A stretch of 64,000 nt of DNA, taken from contig NC_016631.1 of the NCBI RefSeq assembly GCF_000178955.2, forward strand, positions 6,014,001 to 6,078,000, read 5' to 3'. Below the pieces are notes generated by a model. The model was not told the DNA's origin. It did not search any database and saw only the letters and a program-made list of their open reading frames with translations. The stretch's first letter is position 1. Every line of letters starts with the position of its first letter. Position numbers and translations under genes: made by a program. This stretch comes from Granulicella mallensis MP5ACTX8 (GTDB lineage Bacteria > Acidobacteriota > Terriglobia > Terriglobales > Acidobacteriaceae). Below are positions 35,319 through 43,921 of the stretch, piece by piece.

Positions 35319-36317
35319 TCATTCAGGAGCAAACAGAGACCCTGGAGCATAGCGTGCTCCGGGGTCTTGATGCATGGCGGAAATGCGGTCTATCTCCTCC
35401 AACTCCTCGAGCGTCCACTCGACCTGCATAGCCGCAACATTCTCTTCGAGATGTCTCTGCCGGCGAGTTCCCGGAATCGCGAAGATACTGTTGCCCTTCG
35501 CGAGGATCCATGACAATGCAAGCTGTGACAGTGTGATCTGTTTCCGAGAGGCCAGTTCCGCGAGGCTCTGAAGAAACTTTTCGTTTCGCGCAAGGCTCTC
35601 TGCCTGGAATCTAGGCAACGAGCGGCGAAAGTCCTGTTGAGCCAGTTCGTTCGTTGCGAGTGCACCGGAGAAGAACCCACGGCCCAAAGGCGCGAAGGCG
35701 ACAAAAGACACTCCAAGCTCACGGCAGGCTGGCAGAATCTCCCGCTCGGGCTCACGGCACCAGAGAGAGTATTCGGACTGCACCGCAGCGATGGGATGAA
35801 GCGCGTGGGCACGACGGAGTTGTTCGACAGAGACCTCCGAGAGGCCAACGCCGCGGATCTTTCCCTCAGCTACCAGTTCCGCCATGGCTCCAACCGTGTC
35901 CTCGATGGGAACCTGAGGGTCGACCCGATGCAGCGTATAGAGATCGATCCTCTCGATGCCCAGGCGCTTCAGGCTACCTTCGACGGCCTCGCGCACGTAC
36001 GCCGGAGACGCGTCGCGGCGAACCACCTTCCCGGTGGCATCACAGACAAAGCCGAACTTGGTGGCGGCCACCGCCTCCGCGCGGCGTCCGCGAAGAGCTT
36101 GGCCGACCAGTATCTCATTCTGGCCCGCGCCGTAGATGTCCGCCGTATCGAGCAAGCTGCAGCCAAGATCGAGCGCTCGATGCAGCGTCGCGACGGCCTC
36201 CGCCGGGTCGGCGGGACCATAGGCGTTCGACAGTCCGAAGCAGCCGAAACCCAGGCCTGCCGCTTCAAGACCGGTCGAACCGAGTTTGCGTTGAGTGGAA
36301 ATAGCAGGCAGTCGCAT
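35319..36317 (-). CDS. Aldo/keto reductase
   Basis: A 332-residue NADP(H)-dependent oxidoreductase of the AKR superfamily. The catalytic tetrad is visible as Asp57 and Tyr62 (LLDTADIYG), Lys87 (ATKFGF) and His130 (LHRVDP). The cofactor end has GNSIFAIPGTRRQRHLEENV. AKR13-like proteins with this GLGFGCFGLSNAYG start usually reduce aldehydes or sugar ketones. The last ~30 codons fold as a strong DNA hairpin and are the source or target of the dispersed repeat found near the ars genes. Adjacent DNA 3' of the stop is also part of that repeat. Divergent from the M1 peptidase. Confidence 0.9.
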   Translation of the reverse strand: MRLPAISTQRKLGSTGLEAAGLGFGCFGLSNAYGPADPAEAVATLHRALDLGCSLLDTADIYGAGQNEILVGQALRGRRAEAVAATKFGFVCDATGKVVRRDASPAYVREAVEGSLKRLGIERIDLYTLHRVDPQVPIEDTVGAMAELVAEGKIRGVGLSEVSVEQLRRAHALHPIAAVQSEYSLWCREPEREILPACRELGVSFVAFAPLGRGFFSGALATNELAQQDFRRSLPRFQAESLARNEKFLQSLAELASRKQITLSQLALSWILAKGNSIFAIPGTRRQRHLEENVAAMQVEWTLEELEEIDRISAMHQDPGARYAPGSLFAPE

Positions 36318-36343
36318 AAAGTTAGCTTATTCGATGCATTTAA

Positions 36344-36350
36344 TGTATAC
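36344..36350. promoter_or_regulatory. TGTATAC site between reductase and M1 peptidase
   Basis: TTAATGTATACGATTATGG, with ATGTACATTAA 25 bp on, roughly an inverted partner. It resembles the box at 60616 (TTAATGTATACAATA). Weak on its own. Confidence 0.3.
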
Positions 36351-36381
36351 GATTATGGATTCTCTATGTACATTAAACAGC

Positions 36382-38055
36382 ATGCGATCGTATAGCGTTT
36401 CACGGTTTTGCCTCGCCCTTTTGCTGATATTTTCCACAGGCTGTGTCACCGCCCAGGTCACTCCCGCCGTGAGCGCGACCGCTCCGCCTGCACTTTCGGG
36501 CGGCGACACGCTGCTCGGGAGCTACGGTCCCTACCGCGCAAACAACGACCTGCTGTACTACCACCTGGATGTGCGCGTAGATCCGGTCAAGCAGTACTTG
36601 AGCGGATCGAATGCGATCCGGTTTCGCATGCTGGAAGATGGAACGCGCATCCAGCTAGACCTGGTGCCAACGTTTCAGATCGACGGCATCTCGCTCGAGA
36701 ATCCGAAGGGCAAGCCCACACCGCTGGTGTACAAGCGCATCGAGGGCCGCTCGATCTACATCGACTTCCCCCACACCCTGCGCAAGGGCCAGGTGTACAC
36801 CGTCGACTTCCGCTACTCAGGACATCCCGCGGAGATGGGACGCTTCGGCGGTTTCGTATTTCGCAAAGACCCCATGGGCAGGCCGCTCGTCAACACCGCG
36901 TGCGAAGAAGAGGGAGCGAGCGTATGGTGGCCGAACAAAGACCAGTGGCGCGATGAAGTCGAGTCCATGGACATCAGCGTGGAAGCTCCCAATGAGTTCA
37001 CTGAAGTGTCGGGCGGACGCTTTCAGGGCAAGACCGATCTGCACGATGGCTATACGCGCTGGGATTGGAAGGTGCAATATCCGATCAACAACTATGACGT
37101 CTCGCTCAACATCGGAACCTACACGCACTTCAGCGACACCTATAACAACCTGAGTCTCGACTACTACGTCTTTCCCGAAGACCTCGATAAGGCGAAGCGC
37201 CAGTTCGTGCAGGTGAAGAACATGCTGAAGGCCTACGAGCATTACTTCGGCGAATATCCCTTTCCGAAAGATGGCTACAAGCTCGTGGAAGCCTTGTATT
37301 CAGGCGTTGAGAACCAGACGGCGATCACCTACGGCAACCACTTTGAAAACGGCTACCTTGGCCGTCCTAAGACGGGCATCGGCACATGGTTCGACTTCAT
37401 CATCATTCACGAGAGCGCGCATGAGTGGTTCGGCAACAGCATCACGGCGCGCGATCGTTCGGATATGTGGATTCACGAGGGCTGGGCAAACTACTGCGAA
37501 AGCCTCTTTGTGGAATACATGTGGGGAAAGAAGAACGGATTGATCTATCTCAACACCGGAAAAGACGGCGTGAAGAATGCGATGCCCGTGATCGCGGCAG
37601 AAAATATCTACGCGACGCCTCCTGTGGATCAGTACAAGAAGGGTGCGCTGTTTCTCAATACTCTGCGGAGTGTTGTGAACAATGATGACGAGTGGTTCAA
37701 GCTGCTTCACGACTACTATCAGCACTTCAAGTATCAGACGATCATGACGACAGACATGATCGCATTCTTCAATCAGCAGACCGGCCTGGAACTGACACCG
37801 ATCTTCAATGAATATCTGCGGCACGCTGCGATTCCGACCCTGGAACTCAAGTTCGATGAATCGGCTCACACGGTGTCGTACAAATGGGATGCGGAAGAGC
37901 CGGGTTTTGCTATGCCGATACGCGTCGGCAAGAGCAGTGACTGGCAGATGGTGCAGCCCTCAACAACGAAGTGGAAGACACTTTCAACTTCGTTGACGAA
38001 GGACGAGTTCGAAGTCGCAACCGACCTCTACTATGTCAATGTTCGCAAGCAGTAG
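36382..38055 (+). CDS. M1 family zinc aminopeptidase, secreted
   Basis: 557 residues. Signal peptide MRSYSVSRFCLALLLIFSTG with a possible lipobox-like Cys (STGCVTAQ). The M1 layout is clear: N-terminal beta domain, exopeptidase motif variant (GVENQTAITYGNHF in place of GAMEN), and the zinc site HESAHEWFGN with His343, Glu344, His347 and a third ligand Glu in WIHEGWANYCES. There is no large C-terminal HEAT region, so it is a short M1 form. It removes N-terminal residues from peptides in the periplasm. I start at 36382 because earlier in-frame Met codons precede the signal peptide. Confidence 0.9.
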   Translation: MRSYSVSRFCLALLLIFSTGCVTAQVTPAVSATAPPALSGGDTLLGSYGPYRANNDLLYYHLDVRVDPVKQYLSGSNAIRFRMLEDGTRIQLDLVPTFQIDGISLENPKGKPTPLVYKRIEGRSIYIDFPHTLRKGQVYTVDFRYSGHPAEMGRFGGFVFRKDPMGRPLVNTACEEEGASVWWPNKDQWRDEVESMDISVEAPNEFTEVSGGRFQGKTDLHDGYTRWDWKVQYPINNYDVSLNIGTYTHFSDTYNNLSLDYYVFPEDLDKAKRQFVQVKNMLKAYEHYFGEYPFPKDGYKLVEALYSGVENQTAITYGNHFENGYLGRPKTGIGTWFDFIIIHESAHEWFGNSITARDRSDMWIHEGWANYCESLFVEYMWGKKNGLIYLNTGKDGVKNAMPVIAAENIYATPPVDQYKKGALFLNTLRSVVNNDDEWFKLLHDYYQHFKYQTIMTTDMIAFFNQQTGLELTPIFNEYLRHAAIPTLELKFDESAHTVSYKWDAEEPGFAMPIRVGKSSDWQMVQPSTTKWKTLSTSLTKDEFEVATDLYYVNVRKQ

Positions 38056-38075
38056 CCTTTGTGTTTGCTCACATA

Positions 38076-38306
38076 CAGAATCGTCATCCTGAGCGTAGCG
38101 CCTCGCGCTTTTGCGAGGTGCGCAGTCGAAGGACCCCGAGGGACTTGACCTTACCCAGACTCTCCGGACCTTCTCCACCACGAAAGCCAGGCTCGAACGC
38201 TCGAGGTAGAAAAGGTGCGAAGAGTTTGGGCGAGACTGCAACCCTCGGGGTCCTTCGACTCCGCGTCCCCAAAAGCTGGGACGCTACGCTCAGGATGACG
38301 ATTCTG
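38076..38306. repeat. Palindromic element C
   Basis: Perfect 25-bp outer arms (38076-38100 and 38282-38306; core GTCATCCTGAGCGTAGCG) and 19-bp inner arms AGTCGAAGGACCCCGAGGG (38124-38142) with complement at 38242-38260. Same tip family as elements A and B. It separates the convergent M1 and GntR genes. Confidence 0.75.
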
Positions 38307-38342
38307 TGATGAGTTGATTGAGCTAACTATTTACCTACTTAC

Positions 38343-39080
38343 CTACCAACTACCGCGCTCACCAAAGATCTCGATTACATGGCCAAGACGTTCCGAGCCC
38401 TTGAGCCAATTCACCTGCAGGCCATTCTCAACACGATCGGGGTCGCCGGCAAGGATCGCACGAACGATCTCGTCATGCTCTGCTACCGAGAGATGCAGGT
38501 CCTTGATGATCGAGCTTGCATACAGTCGCCAGTAGCGCTCCGTCTGCGGCTCGATCGCCTTGTGCAGCGTGGTCATGCGAGCGCCCGCACCGTACTTGAT
38601 GATGAGGCGATGGAACGAACGATCGTTCTCGAAGATCTCTCCCGGATGGCCGTCACGGTCTTTCGAGATCACTTCGAGACGCTCGTTAAGCTCCTGCAAT
38701 TGCGCGGCAATATCTTTACGCTCCGCCGCCGGCAGTGCAGCGATTCCCCGCCCCGCAATCCCTTCGAGTCTTCCGATAATCAGGTAAAGCTCATTCGCGT
38801 CCTCTTTTGTAAGAGGAGCGACGATCATGCGTGACTTCTTCACGTTGCGGTGTTCGAGAATATAGCCTTCGCGCTGCAGCCAGTGGATGGCTCCGCGGAC
38901 AGGGGTCCTGCTCATATTCAAGCGCTCGGCGAGTTCAGCTTCGAGGATCCAGGTGCCTGGAGAGAGTCGGCCGTGAACGATCAGTTCGCGAATCTCTCGA
39001 AACGCAGTTAGCAAACTCGTGCCGTGCTCGGCTTTTTCTCGGGGAAGGGCCACGCCTGCGCTCTCTTTTTTCTTTTTCAT
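38343..39080 (-). CDS. GntR family transcriptional regulator (FCD subfamily)
   Basis: About 245 residues. The N-terminal winged helix has ELIVHGRLSPGTWILEAELA and ERLNMSRTPVRGAIHWLQREG, the GntR signature. The C-terminal all-helical FCD ligand domain has FHRLIIKYGAG (metal-binding Asp/His: ENDRSFH, and later VAEHDEIVRAILAGD). FCD regulators sense small carboxylates. It is divergent from the hydroxyproline operon, so control of that operon, with hydroxyproline or a pathway intermediate as ligand, is the natural inference. I prefer the ATG at 39080; a GTG at 39143 would add 21 residues and cover a candidate operator. Confidence 0.85.
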   Translation of the reverse strand: MKKKKESAGVALPREKAEHGTSLLTAFREIRELIVHGRLSPGTWILEAELAERLNMSRTPVRGAIHWLQREGYILEHRNVKKSRMIVAPLTKEDANELYLIIGRLEGIAGRGIAALPAAERKDIAAQLQELNERLEVISKDRDGHPGEIFENDRSFHRLIIKYGAGARMTTLHKAIEPQTERYWRLYASSIIKDLHLSVAEHDEIVRAILAGDPDRVENGLQVNWLKGSERLGHVIEIFGERGSW

Positions 39081-39095
39081 GGGTGTTCCGGGTGC

Positions 39096-39194
39096 TGTCG
39101 ACAATTGATTTTGTGCTCCAGTGACACTGTACCTTTTTTTCACATTTGAGAGGTACGAATTTTAGCTTGAGAATGTATCCAAAATCGTCGACAA
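39096..39194. promoter_or_regulatory. Candidate operators between gntR and the hydroxyproline operon
   Basis: GTCGACAA occurs twice, at 39097-39104 (within TGTCGACAATT) and at 39187-39194 (within CGTCGACAACG), next to each start codon. Between them, TGTATCCAAAAT at 39174-39185 is identical to the start of the box before the TonB receptor at 52479. Confidence 0.45.
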
Positions 39195-39210
39195 CGCGGT
39201 ATTATTTCTT

Positions 39211-40161
39211 ATGGAAATCAGGCAATCCGTCCATGTAATCGACTCCCATACTGAAGGTGAGCCGACCCGAGTTGTAATCTCCGGGGGACCCGATCTCGGA
39301 GATGGGCCTCTCCCCGAGCGTTTGCAGCGGTTTTCGAGCCAATTTGACCATTTTCGGTCCGGGATCGTGTGTGAACCGCGCGGTTCCGAGGTGGTTGTAG
39401 GGGCACTTTTGCTTAAACCCGTGCAACCGGATTCCTCAGCCGCCGTCATCTTCTTTAACGATGTTGGCTATTTAGGCATGTGCGGCCATGGAACCATCGG
39501 AGTGTTGACCACCCTCGCCCATCTTGGCCGGATTGGGGTGGGCCTGCACAATATCGAGACCCCTGTGGGCACCGTGCAGGCTACGCTCCACCAGGACGGA
39601 AGTGTCACCGTCGAAAATGTGCCGAGCTATCGCTATCGTTCCAAGGTAGAGATCGATGTACCGGGATATGGCAGCTTTACCGGGGATATCGCGTGGGGAG
39701 GAAACTGGTTCTTCCTCGTGGAAGAAGCCCCCTGCCCGCTGACGACTGCGAACCGAGGGAAACTCATCGAAGTTTCTACAGCTATTCGTGAAGCCCTGCA
39801 TGCAAACGGCGTGACCGGGGCCGACCGAGCCTATATCGACCACATTGAGTTTTTCTCGGAACCGGAAGACGAGCTCAACTCCTCGCGCAACTTTGTGCTT
39901 TGCCCCGGCGCCTCGTTCGATCGCTCTCCCTGCGGCACCGGAACCAGCGCCAAGATGGCTTGCCTGTACGATGACGGCAAACTCGCGCCCGGAACCATAT
40001 GGAAGCAGGAGAGCCTTCTGGGCACCGTCTTTCAGGGCTCCGTCCGCGAAGGTAGCGATGGACAGGTGAACCCCAGTATTCGCGGACATGCGTGGGTAAC
40101 GGGTGAATCGAGATTACTGTTTGCTGAGGATGATCCCTTTTCACAAGGAATCAAGTTCTGA
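39211..40161 (+). CDS. 4-Hydroxyproline 2-epimerase (proline racemase family)
   Basis: A 316-residue PLP-independent epimerase, interconverting trans-4-hydroxy-L-proline and cis-4-hydroxy-D-proline. Both catalytic cysteines are present: Cys91 in GMCGHGTIG and Cys241 in SPCGTGTSAK. The Cys/Cys pair argues for an epimerase and against the Thr-containing dehydratase relatives. HVIDSHTEGEPTRVV is the family N-terminus. First gene of a tight five-gene operon whose other members match the next steps of hydroxyproline breakdown. Confidence 0.9.
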   Translation: MEIRQSVHVIDSHTEGEPTRVVISGGPDLGDGPLPERLQRFSSQFDHFRSGIVCEPRGSEVVVGALLLKPVQPDSSAAVIFFNDVGYLGMCGHGTIGVLTTLAHLGRIGVGLHNIETPVGTVQATLHQDGSVTVENVPSYRYRSKVEIDVPGYGSFTGDIAWGGNWFFLVEEAPCPLTTANRGKLIEVSTAIREALHANGVTGADRAYIDHIEFFSEPEDELNSSRNFVLCPGASFDRSPCGTGTSAKMACLYDDGKLAPGTIWKQESLLGTVFQGSVREGSDGQVNPSIRGHAWVTGESRLLFAEDDPFSQGIKF

Positions 40162-40162
40162 G

Positions 40163-41296
40163 ATGAAATGCTTTGATGTCCTGATTATCGGCGCCGGAAT
40201 TGTCGGTAGTGCCGTAGCCCGCGAGTGTGCATTGCTGGGTTGGCGCGTCGGTGTAGTTGAAGGCGGTACACCGGCCGGAGGAGCCACCGCCGCGGGCATG
40301 GGACACGTAGTCGTAATGGACGATTCGGCGGCACAGCTTGCGCTGACGGCGTTCTCTCGTTCGTTGTGGCACGCGGAGTCAACGAAGTTTCCCAAATCGG
40401 TGGAGTACGAGGGCCGCGGAACGATATGGGTGGCCGCCGATGAAGAAGAGATGGCCGAAGTCGGCACCCGGCAAAAGGTGTATGAAGAAGCCGGTATCGA
40501 AGCGAGTCTTCTAACAGCAACCGAACTTGCAAAGCAGGAACCAAACCTCCGCCCTGGTCTGGCGGGTGGTTTGCTCGTGCCTGAGGATGGCGTGGTGTAT
40601 CCGCCAGCAGCAGCAGCTTTCTATTTGTCTGAAGCCAAGCGCCTGGGAGCAGAGGTGTTCTATGCGAGGGCCTTATCGGCTTCGCACAAACAGGTGCGTC
40701 TCAGCGATGGCACAGAACTCACGGCTGACCGTATCGTGTTGGCCGTGGGAACGGAGTGCGATCTGCTCCCTGCTCTGCCCATTCAGAAGCGCAAAGGGCA
40801 TCTCGTCATCACGGACCGCTATCCGGATTTTCTTCACCATCAACTGGTGGAGCTTGGTTATCTCAAAAGCGCGCACAAGGTAACGGACGATTCGGTGGCG
40901 TTCAATATTCAGCCGCGACAGACCGGGCAGTTGCTGCTGGGCTCTTCACGGCAGTATGGCAATGAGCAGCCGGAAGCAGAAGCAGAGATGCTGCGACGCA
41001 TGATCGACCGCGCGAAGCAGTACATGCCAAAGCTCGAAAACCTCTCTGTGCTGCGAGTATGGACAGGATTTCGCGCCGCGACAGCCGACAAGCTCCCGCT
41101 CATCGGACCGGCGGCGGGACTTTCCGACGACAGCTCATTATGGCTTGCCGCAGGCTTTGAAGGGCTCGGCATTACGAACGCGCCAGGAGCAGCCCGGCTC
41201 CTGGTCGATGGAATGCTTGGGCGCGAATCGGCCATTGATGCCACTCCTTATCTGCCTATACGACTCACGGAACCGGCAAGGCTTGCCCATGCCTAA
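40163..41296 (+). CDS. D-hydroxyproline dehydrogenase, FAD subunit (DadA-like)
   Basis: A 377-residue flavoprotein of the glycine/D-amino-acid oxidase family. FAD motif DVLIIGAGIVGSAVARECALLG at the start, GATAAGMGHVV around the flavin, and RVWTGFRAATADKLPLIGP … GFEGLGITNAPGAARLLVD at the end. With the two following genes it forms a three-part dehydrogenase oxidising cis-4-hydroxy-D-proline to pyrroline-4-hydroxy-2-carboxylate. Start at 40163, one base after the epimerase stop; its stop lies inside the next gene (8-bp overlap). Confidence 0.85.
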   Translation: MKCFDVLIIGAGIVGSAVARECALLGWRVGVVEGGTPAGGATAAGMGHVVVMDDSAAQLALTAFSRSLWHAESTKFPKSVEYEGRGTIWVAADEEEMAEVGTRQKVYEEAGIEASLLTATELAKQEPNLRPGLAGGLLVPEDGVVYPPAAAAFYLSEAKRLGAEVFYARALSASHKQVRLSDGTELTADRIVLAVGTECDLLPALPIQKRKGHLVITDRYPDFLHHQLVELGYLKSAHKVTDDSVAFNIQPRQTGQLLLGSSRQYGNEQPEAEAEMLRRMIDRAKQYMPKLENLSVLRVWTGFRAATADKLPLIGPAAGLSDDSSLWLAAGFEGLGITNAPGAARLLVDGMLGRESAIDATPYLPIRLTEPARLAHA

Positions 41297-41534
41297 GCTT
41301 CTTTCCATCCTCATCAACAACGTGACCTACCAGGTAGCACCAGGCACCACGGTTGCCGCCGCCATGTTGCTGGCGCAGCAGCCGAGCCGGATCTCCGTCG
41401 ACGGAGATCCCCGCGTAGCTCTTTGCGGCATGGGCATCTGCTTTGAGTGCCGTGCCGTGGTGAATGGCACATCGCATCGGCGCACCTGCCAGATTCTGTG
41501 CGAAGACAACATGACCGTGGAGACAAATTCATGA
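41289..41534 (+). CDS. D-hydroxyproline dehydrogenase, small [2Fe-2S] subunit
   Basis: An 81-residue ferredoxin-like subunit. PKLLSILINNVTYQVAPGTT is the HcnA/SoxA-type start, and CGMGICFECRAVVNG … RTCQ holds the four cluster cysteines. It carries electrons between the two flavin subunits. It overlaps the upstream gene by 8 bp and the downstream one by 4 (ATGA). Confidence 0.88.
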   Translation: MPKLLSILINNVTYQVAPGTTVAAAMLLAQQPSRISVDGDPRVALCGMGICFECRAVVNGTSHRRTCQILCEDNMTVETNS

Positions 41535-42829
41535 GGCACGCGGAGGTTCTGGTCATTGGGGCTGGCCCCGCCGGTATCGCTGCGGCCACAGCGGCGGCTG
41601 AGAACGGATGCAAGGTCATCGTGCTCGACGATAACGTCACAGCCGGCGGTCAGATCTGGCGCGGTGCGACCGTCAGCTCTGCGAACACACAGGATGCCGC
41701 GAAGCATAGAGCGATGGAGAGGCTGCAGCGATCCGGAGCCCAGGTGCTCAACGGCCGCAGTGTATTTAGCGCAGAGGCCTCGGGGACAGTACAGACCTTG
41801 CAGGAGACGACTTCCGGCAGCGTGGTCGAGCAGTTTCACTTCGAGAAGCTGGTCCTCGCAACCGGAGCCCGCGAACGGTTTCTCCCCTTTCCAGGATGGA
41901 CGCTTCCCGGCGTCTTCGGCGCTGGTGGTTTGCAGGCCCTGGTCAAGGGAGGCTACTCCGTCGCAGGGAAAAAGATAGTCGTAGCGGGGACAGGCCCCCT
42001 GCTCCTTGCGGTTGCGGCACATCTCGCAGAAGACGGTGCTGTCATTTCGAGTGTTCTGGAGCAGGCTACGTTTGCGAAGCTTGCTCCCTTTGCCGCATCG
42101 CTTTGGACACATCCCGCGAAGCTGGTGCAGGGCGCCCGCTTTCGCGGCAAGCTCTGGAAGACCCCGTACCGGGCCGGCTGCTGGGTGATCGAAGCGATAG
42201 CTGGAAGCGGACAAACGTTGGAGGCTGTACGCGTCACTGACGGCACGCGTACCTGGACGGAGCCTTGCGACCTGCTGGCTTGCGGATACCACCTCGTGCC
42301 CAACACAGAGATTGCAGCGCTTCTCGGCTGCACATTCCGCGAGAGCTTTGTGCAGATCGATAGCGCGCAGCGCACCTCGCTGCCGAATGTATTCTGCGCG
42401 GGAGAACCTGCGGGCATTGCAGGGCTCGAAGCAGCGCTGGTGCAGGGTGAGATCGCCGGATTAGCCTGCGCTGGCTGCAGCCACGCGTCCCTGCAAAGAC
42501 GTGCAGCCGCTGAACGGGCCTTCGGCGACAGGATGGAGAAAGCCTTCGCCTTGCGCGCGGAGCTGCGGTCGCTGCCGCGTCCCGACACGATCGTGTGCCG
42601 ATGCGAGGACGTTCCGTTTGCACGTCTGCAGGGCCATCAAGGATGGACTGATGCAAAGTTGCAGACGCGGTGCGGCATGGGTCCGTGCCAGGGCCGCATC
42701 TGCGGTCCAGCGATCGAACAGCTTCTGGGATGGAGGCCTGTCTCCATACGACAGCCACTCTTTCCCGTTCCTCTTCAGGCGTTCTGCTTTCCGGACGCTA
42801 GCGAAAACAACACAACCGAAATTGATTAA
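41531..42829 (+). CDS. D-hydroxyproline dehydrogenase, NAD(P)/FAD subunit with BFD-like [2Fe-2S] tail
   Basis: 432 residues. N-terminal FAD motif VLVIGAGPAGIAAATAAAENG; a second nucleotide fold at KKIVVAGTGPLLLAVAAHLA; CAGEPAGIAGLEAALVQGEI near the flavin end. The C-terminal 60 residues (VCRCEDVPFARLQ … TRCGMGPCQGRICGP) form a BFD-like domain with C-x-C plus CxxxxC cysteines. This is the alpha-subunit layout of hydrogen-cyanide-synthase-like and D-hydroxyproline dehydrogenases. It would pass electrons to the respiratory chain. Confidence 0.87.
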   Translation: MRHAEVLVIGAGPAGIAAATAAAENGCKVIVLDDNVTAGGQIWRGATVSSANTQDAAKHRAMERLQRSGAQVLNGRSVFSAEASGTVQTLQETTSGSVVEQFHFEKLVLATGARERFLPFPGWTLPGVFGAGGLQALVKGGYSVAGKKIVVAGTGPLLLAVAAHLAEDGAVISSVLEQATFAKLAPFAASLWTHPAKLVQGARFRGKLWKTPYRAGCWVIEAIAGSGQTLEAVRVTDGTRTWTEPCDLLACGYHLVPNTEIAALLGCTFRESFVQIDSAQRTSLPNVFCAGEPAGIAGLEAALVQGEIAGLACAGCSHASLQRRAAAERAFGDRMEKAFALRAELRSLPRPDTIVCRCEDVPFARLQGHQGWTDAKLQTRCGMGPCQGRICGPAIEQLLGWRPVSIRQPLFPVPLQAFCFPDASENNTTEID

Positions 42830-42838
42830 GGAGAAAGC

Positions 42839-43762
42839 ATGAACTGGTCTGGCGTACTACCTGCAATGACAACCCCCTTCGACACGAACCTGAAGGTGGA
42901 CCACAAATTTTTGGCGCAACATGCAGCCTGGCAACTGGGCAATGGCTGCGAGGGACTCGTCATGCTGGGCTCGCTCGGCGAAGGCGCGACCCTCGAGCAT
43001 GACGAGAAGATCGCCATTCTGAAGACAGCCGTGCGTGTAGCTGGAAAGAAGCCTGTGGTTGCGGCTATCTCTTCCCTCTCCACCCACGGCGCTGTGCGCC
43101 TGGCGAAAGAAGCAGAAGAGGCTGGATGTTCCGGCCTGATGGTATTGCCGCCGTATGTTTACACCTCCGACTGGCATGAGATGAAACAGCATGTCTCGAC
43201 GGTGATCGGTTCGACGAAGCTGGAGTGCATGCTCTACAACAATCCGGTGGCGTATAAGACTGACTTTTTGCCGGCTGAGATTGCTGAGCTCGCCGCCGAA
43301 CACGCGAACCTCAAGGCCGTCAAAGAGTCGAGCGCGGATGTGCGGCGCGTCTCCGCTATTCGCGAAGTGCTCGGCGACCGTTTGCGCATCTGCGTGGGTG
43401 TGGATGACGTCCTGGTAGAAGGCGTCGGCGCCGGTGCTGTTGGCTGGGTCGCGGGTCTCGTCAACGCGTATCCCGCCGAGTCAGTTCAACTCTTCAACCT
43501 CGCAACAGAGGGCAAGCACAAGGAAGCCTTCGAGCTCTATCGCTGGTTCCTGCCGCTGCTGCGGTTGGATACGGTGCCGAAGTTTGTGCAGCTCATCAAG
43601 TGGGTGCAGGAGAAGGCAGGTGTAGGTTCGGCGCGTGTTCGTGCTCCTCGCCTGGAGTTACATGGTGCAGAGCTGAAGGCTACGATTGCGATCTTCGAGA
43701 AGGCCCTGGCGGAGCGTCCGTCCGTCAACGAAAAGCCGTTCGCGGAGTTCGCTGGAGCATAA
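42839..43762 (+). CDS. Dihydrodipicolinate synthase family: probable pyrroline-4-hydroxy-2-carboxylate deaminase
   Basis: A 307-residue class I aldolase-like TIM barrel. Schiff-base Lys162 in LKAVKESS, Tyr133 in MLYNNPVAY, and GSLGEGATLEHDEK for the carboxylate-binding loop. In hydroxyproline operons this family member deaminates pyrroline-4-hydroxy-2-carboxylate to 2-oxoglutarate semialdehyde. The final semialdehyde dehydrogenase is not nearby and must be encoded elsewhere. Begins 10 bp after the previous gene with AAGGAGA as ribosome site; ends at a strong terminator. Confidence 0.87.
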   Translation: MNWSGVLPAMTTPFDTNLKVDHKFLAQHAAWQLGNGCEGLVMLGSLGEGATLEHDEKIAILKTAVRVAGKKPVVAAISSLSTHGAVRLAKEAEEAGCSGLMVLPPYVYTSDWHEMKQHVSTVIGSTKLECMLYNNPVAYKTDFLPAEIAELAAEHANLKAVKESSADVRRVSAIREVLGDRLRICVGVDDVLVEGVGAGAVGWVAGLVNAYPAESVQLFNLATEGKHKEAFELYRWFLPLLRLDTVPKFVQLIKWVQEKAGVGSARVRAPRLELHGAELKATIAIFEKALAERPSVNEKPFAEFAGA

Positions 43763-43780
43763 CTCGTTCGCTTTACTAAC

Positions 43781-43810
43781 AAAGGCCGCACAGATTTCTG
43801 TGCGGCCTTT
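43781..43810. terminator. Terminator of the hydroxyproline operon
   Basis: AAAGGCCGCACAG and its complement, 13-bp stem, four-base loop, ending CCTTTG. It lies between convergent units and can serve both the operon and the TonB receptor on the other strand. Confidence 0.88.
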
Positions 43811-43921
43811 GTTGCAATAGATGTACCGCTGCATTCTTGCCCAGCCCCCACAGAGACATAAAACAAAAAAATGGGCTTGTGTCATTGAATCGGCACAAGC
43901 CCCAGGTACGGCATCGAGAAG

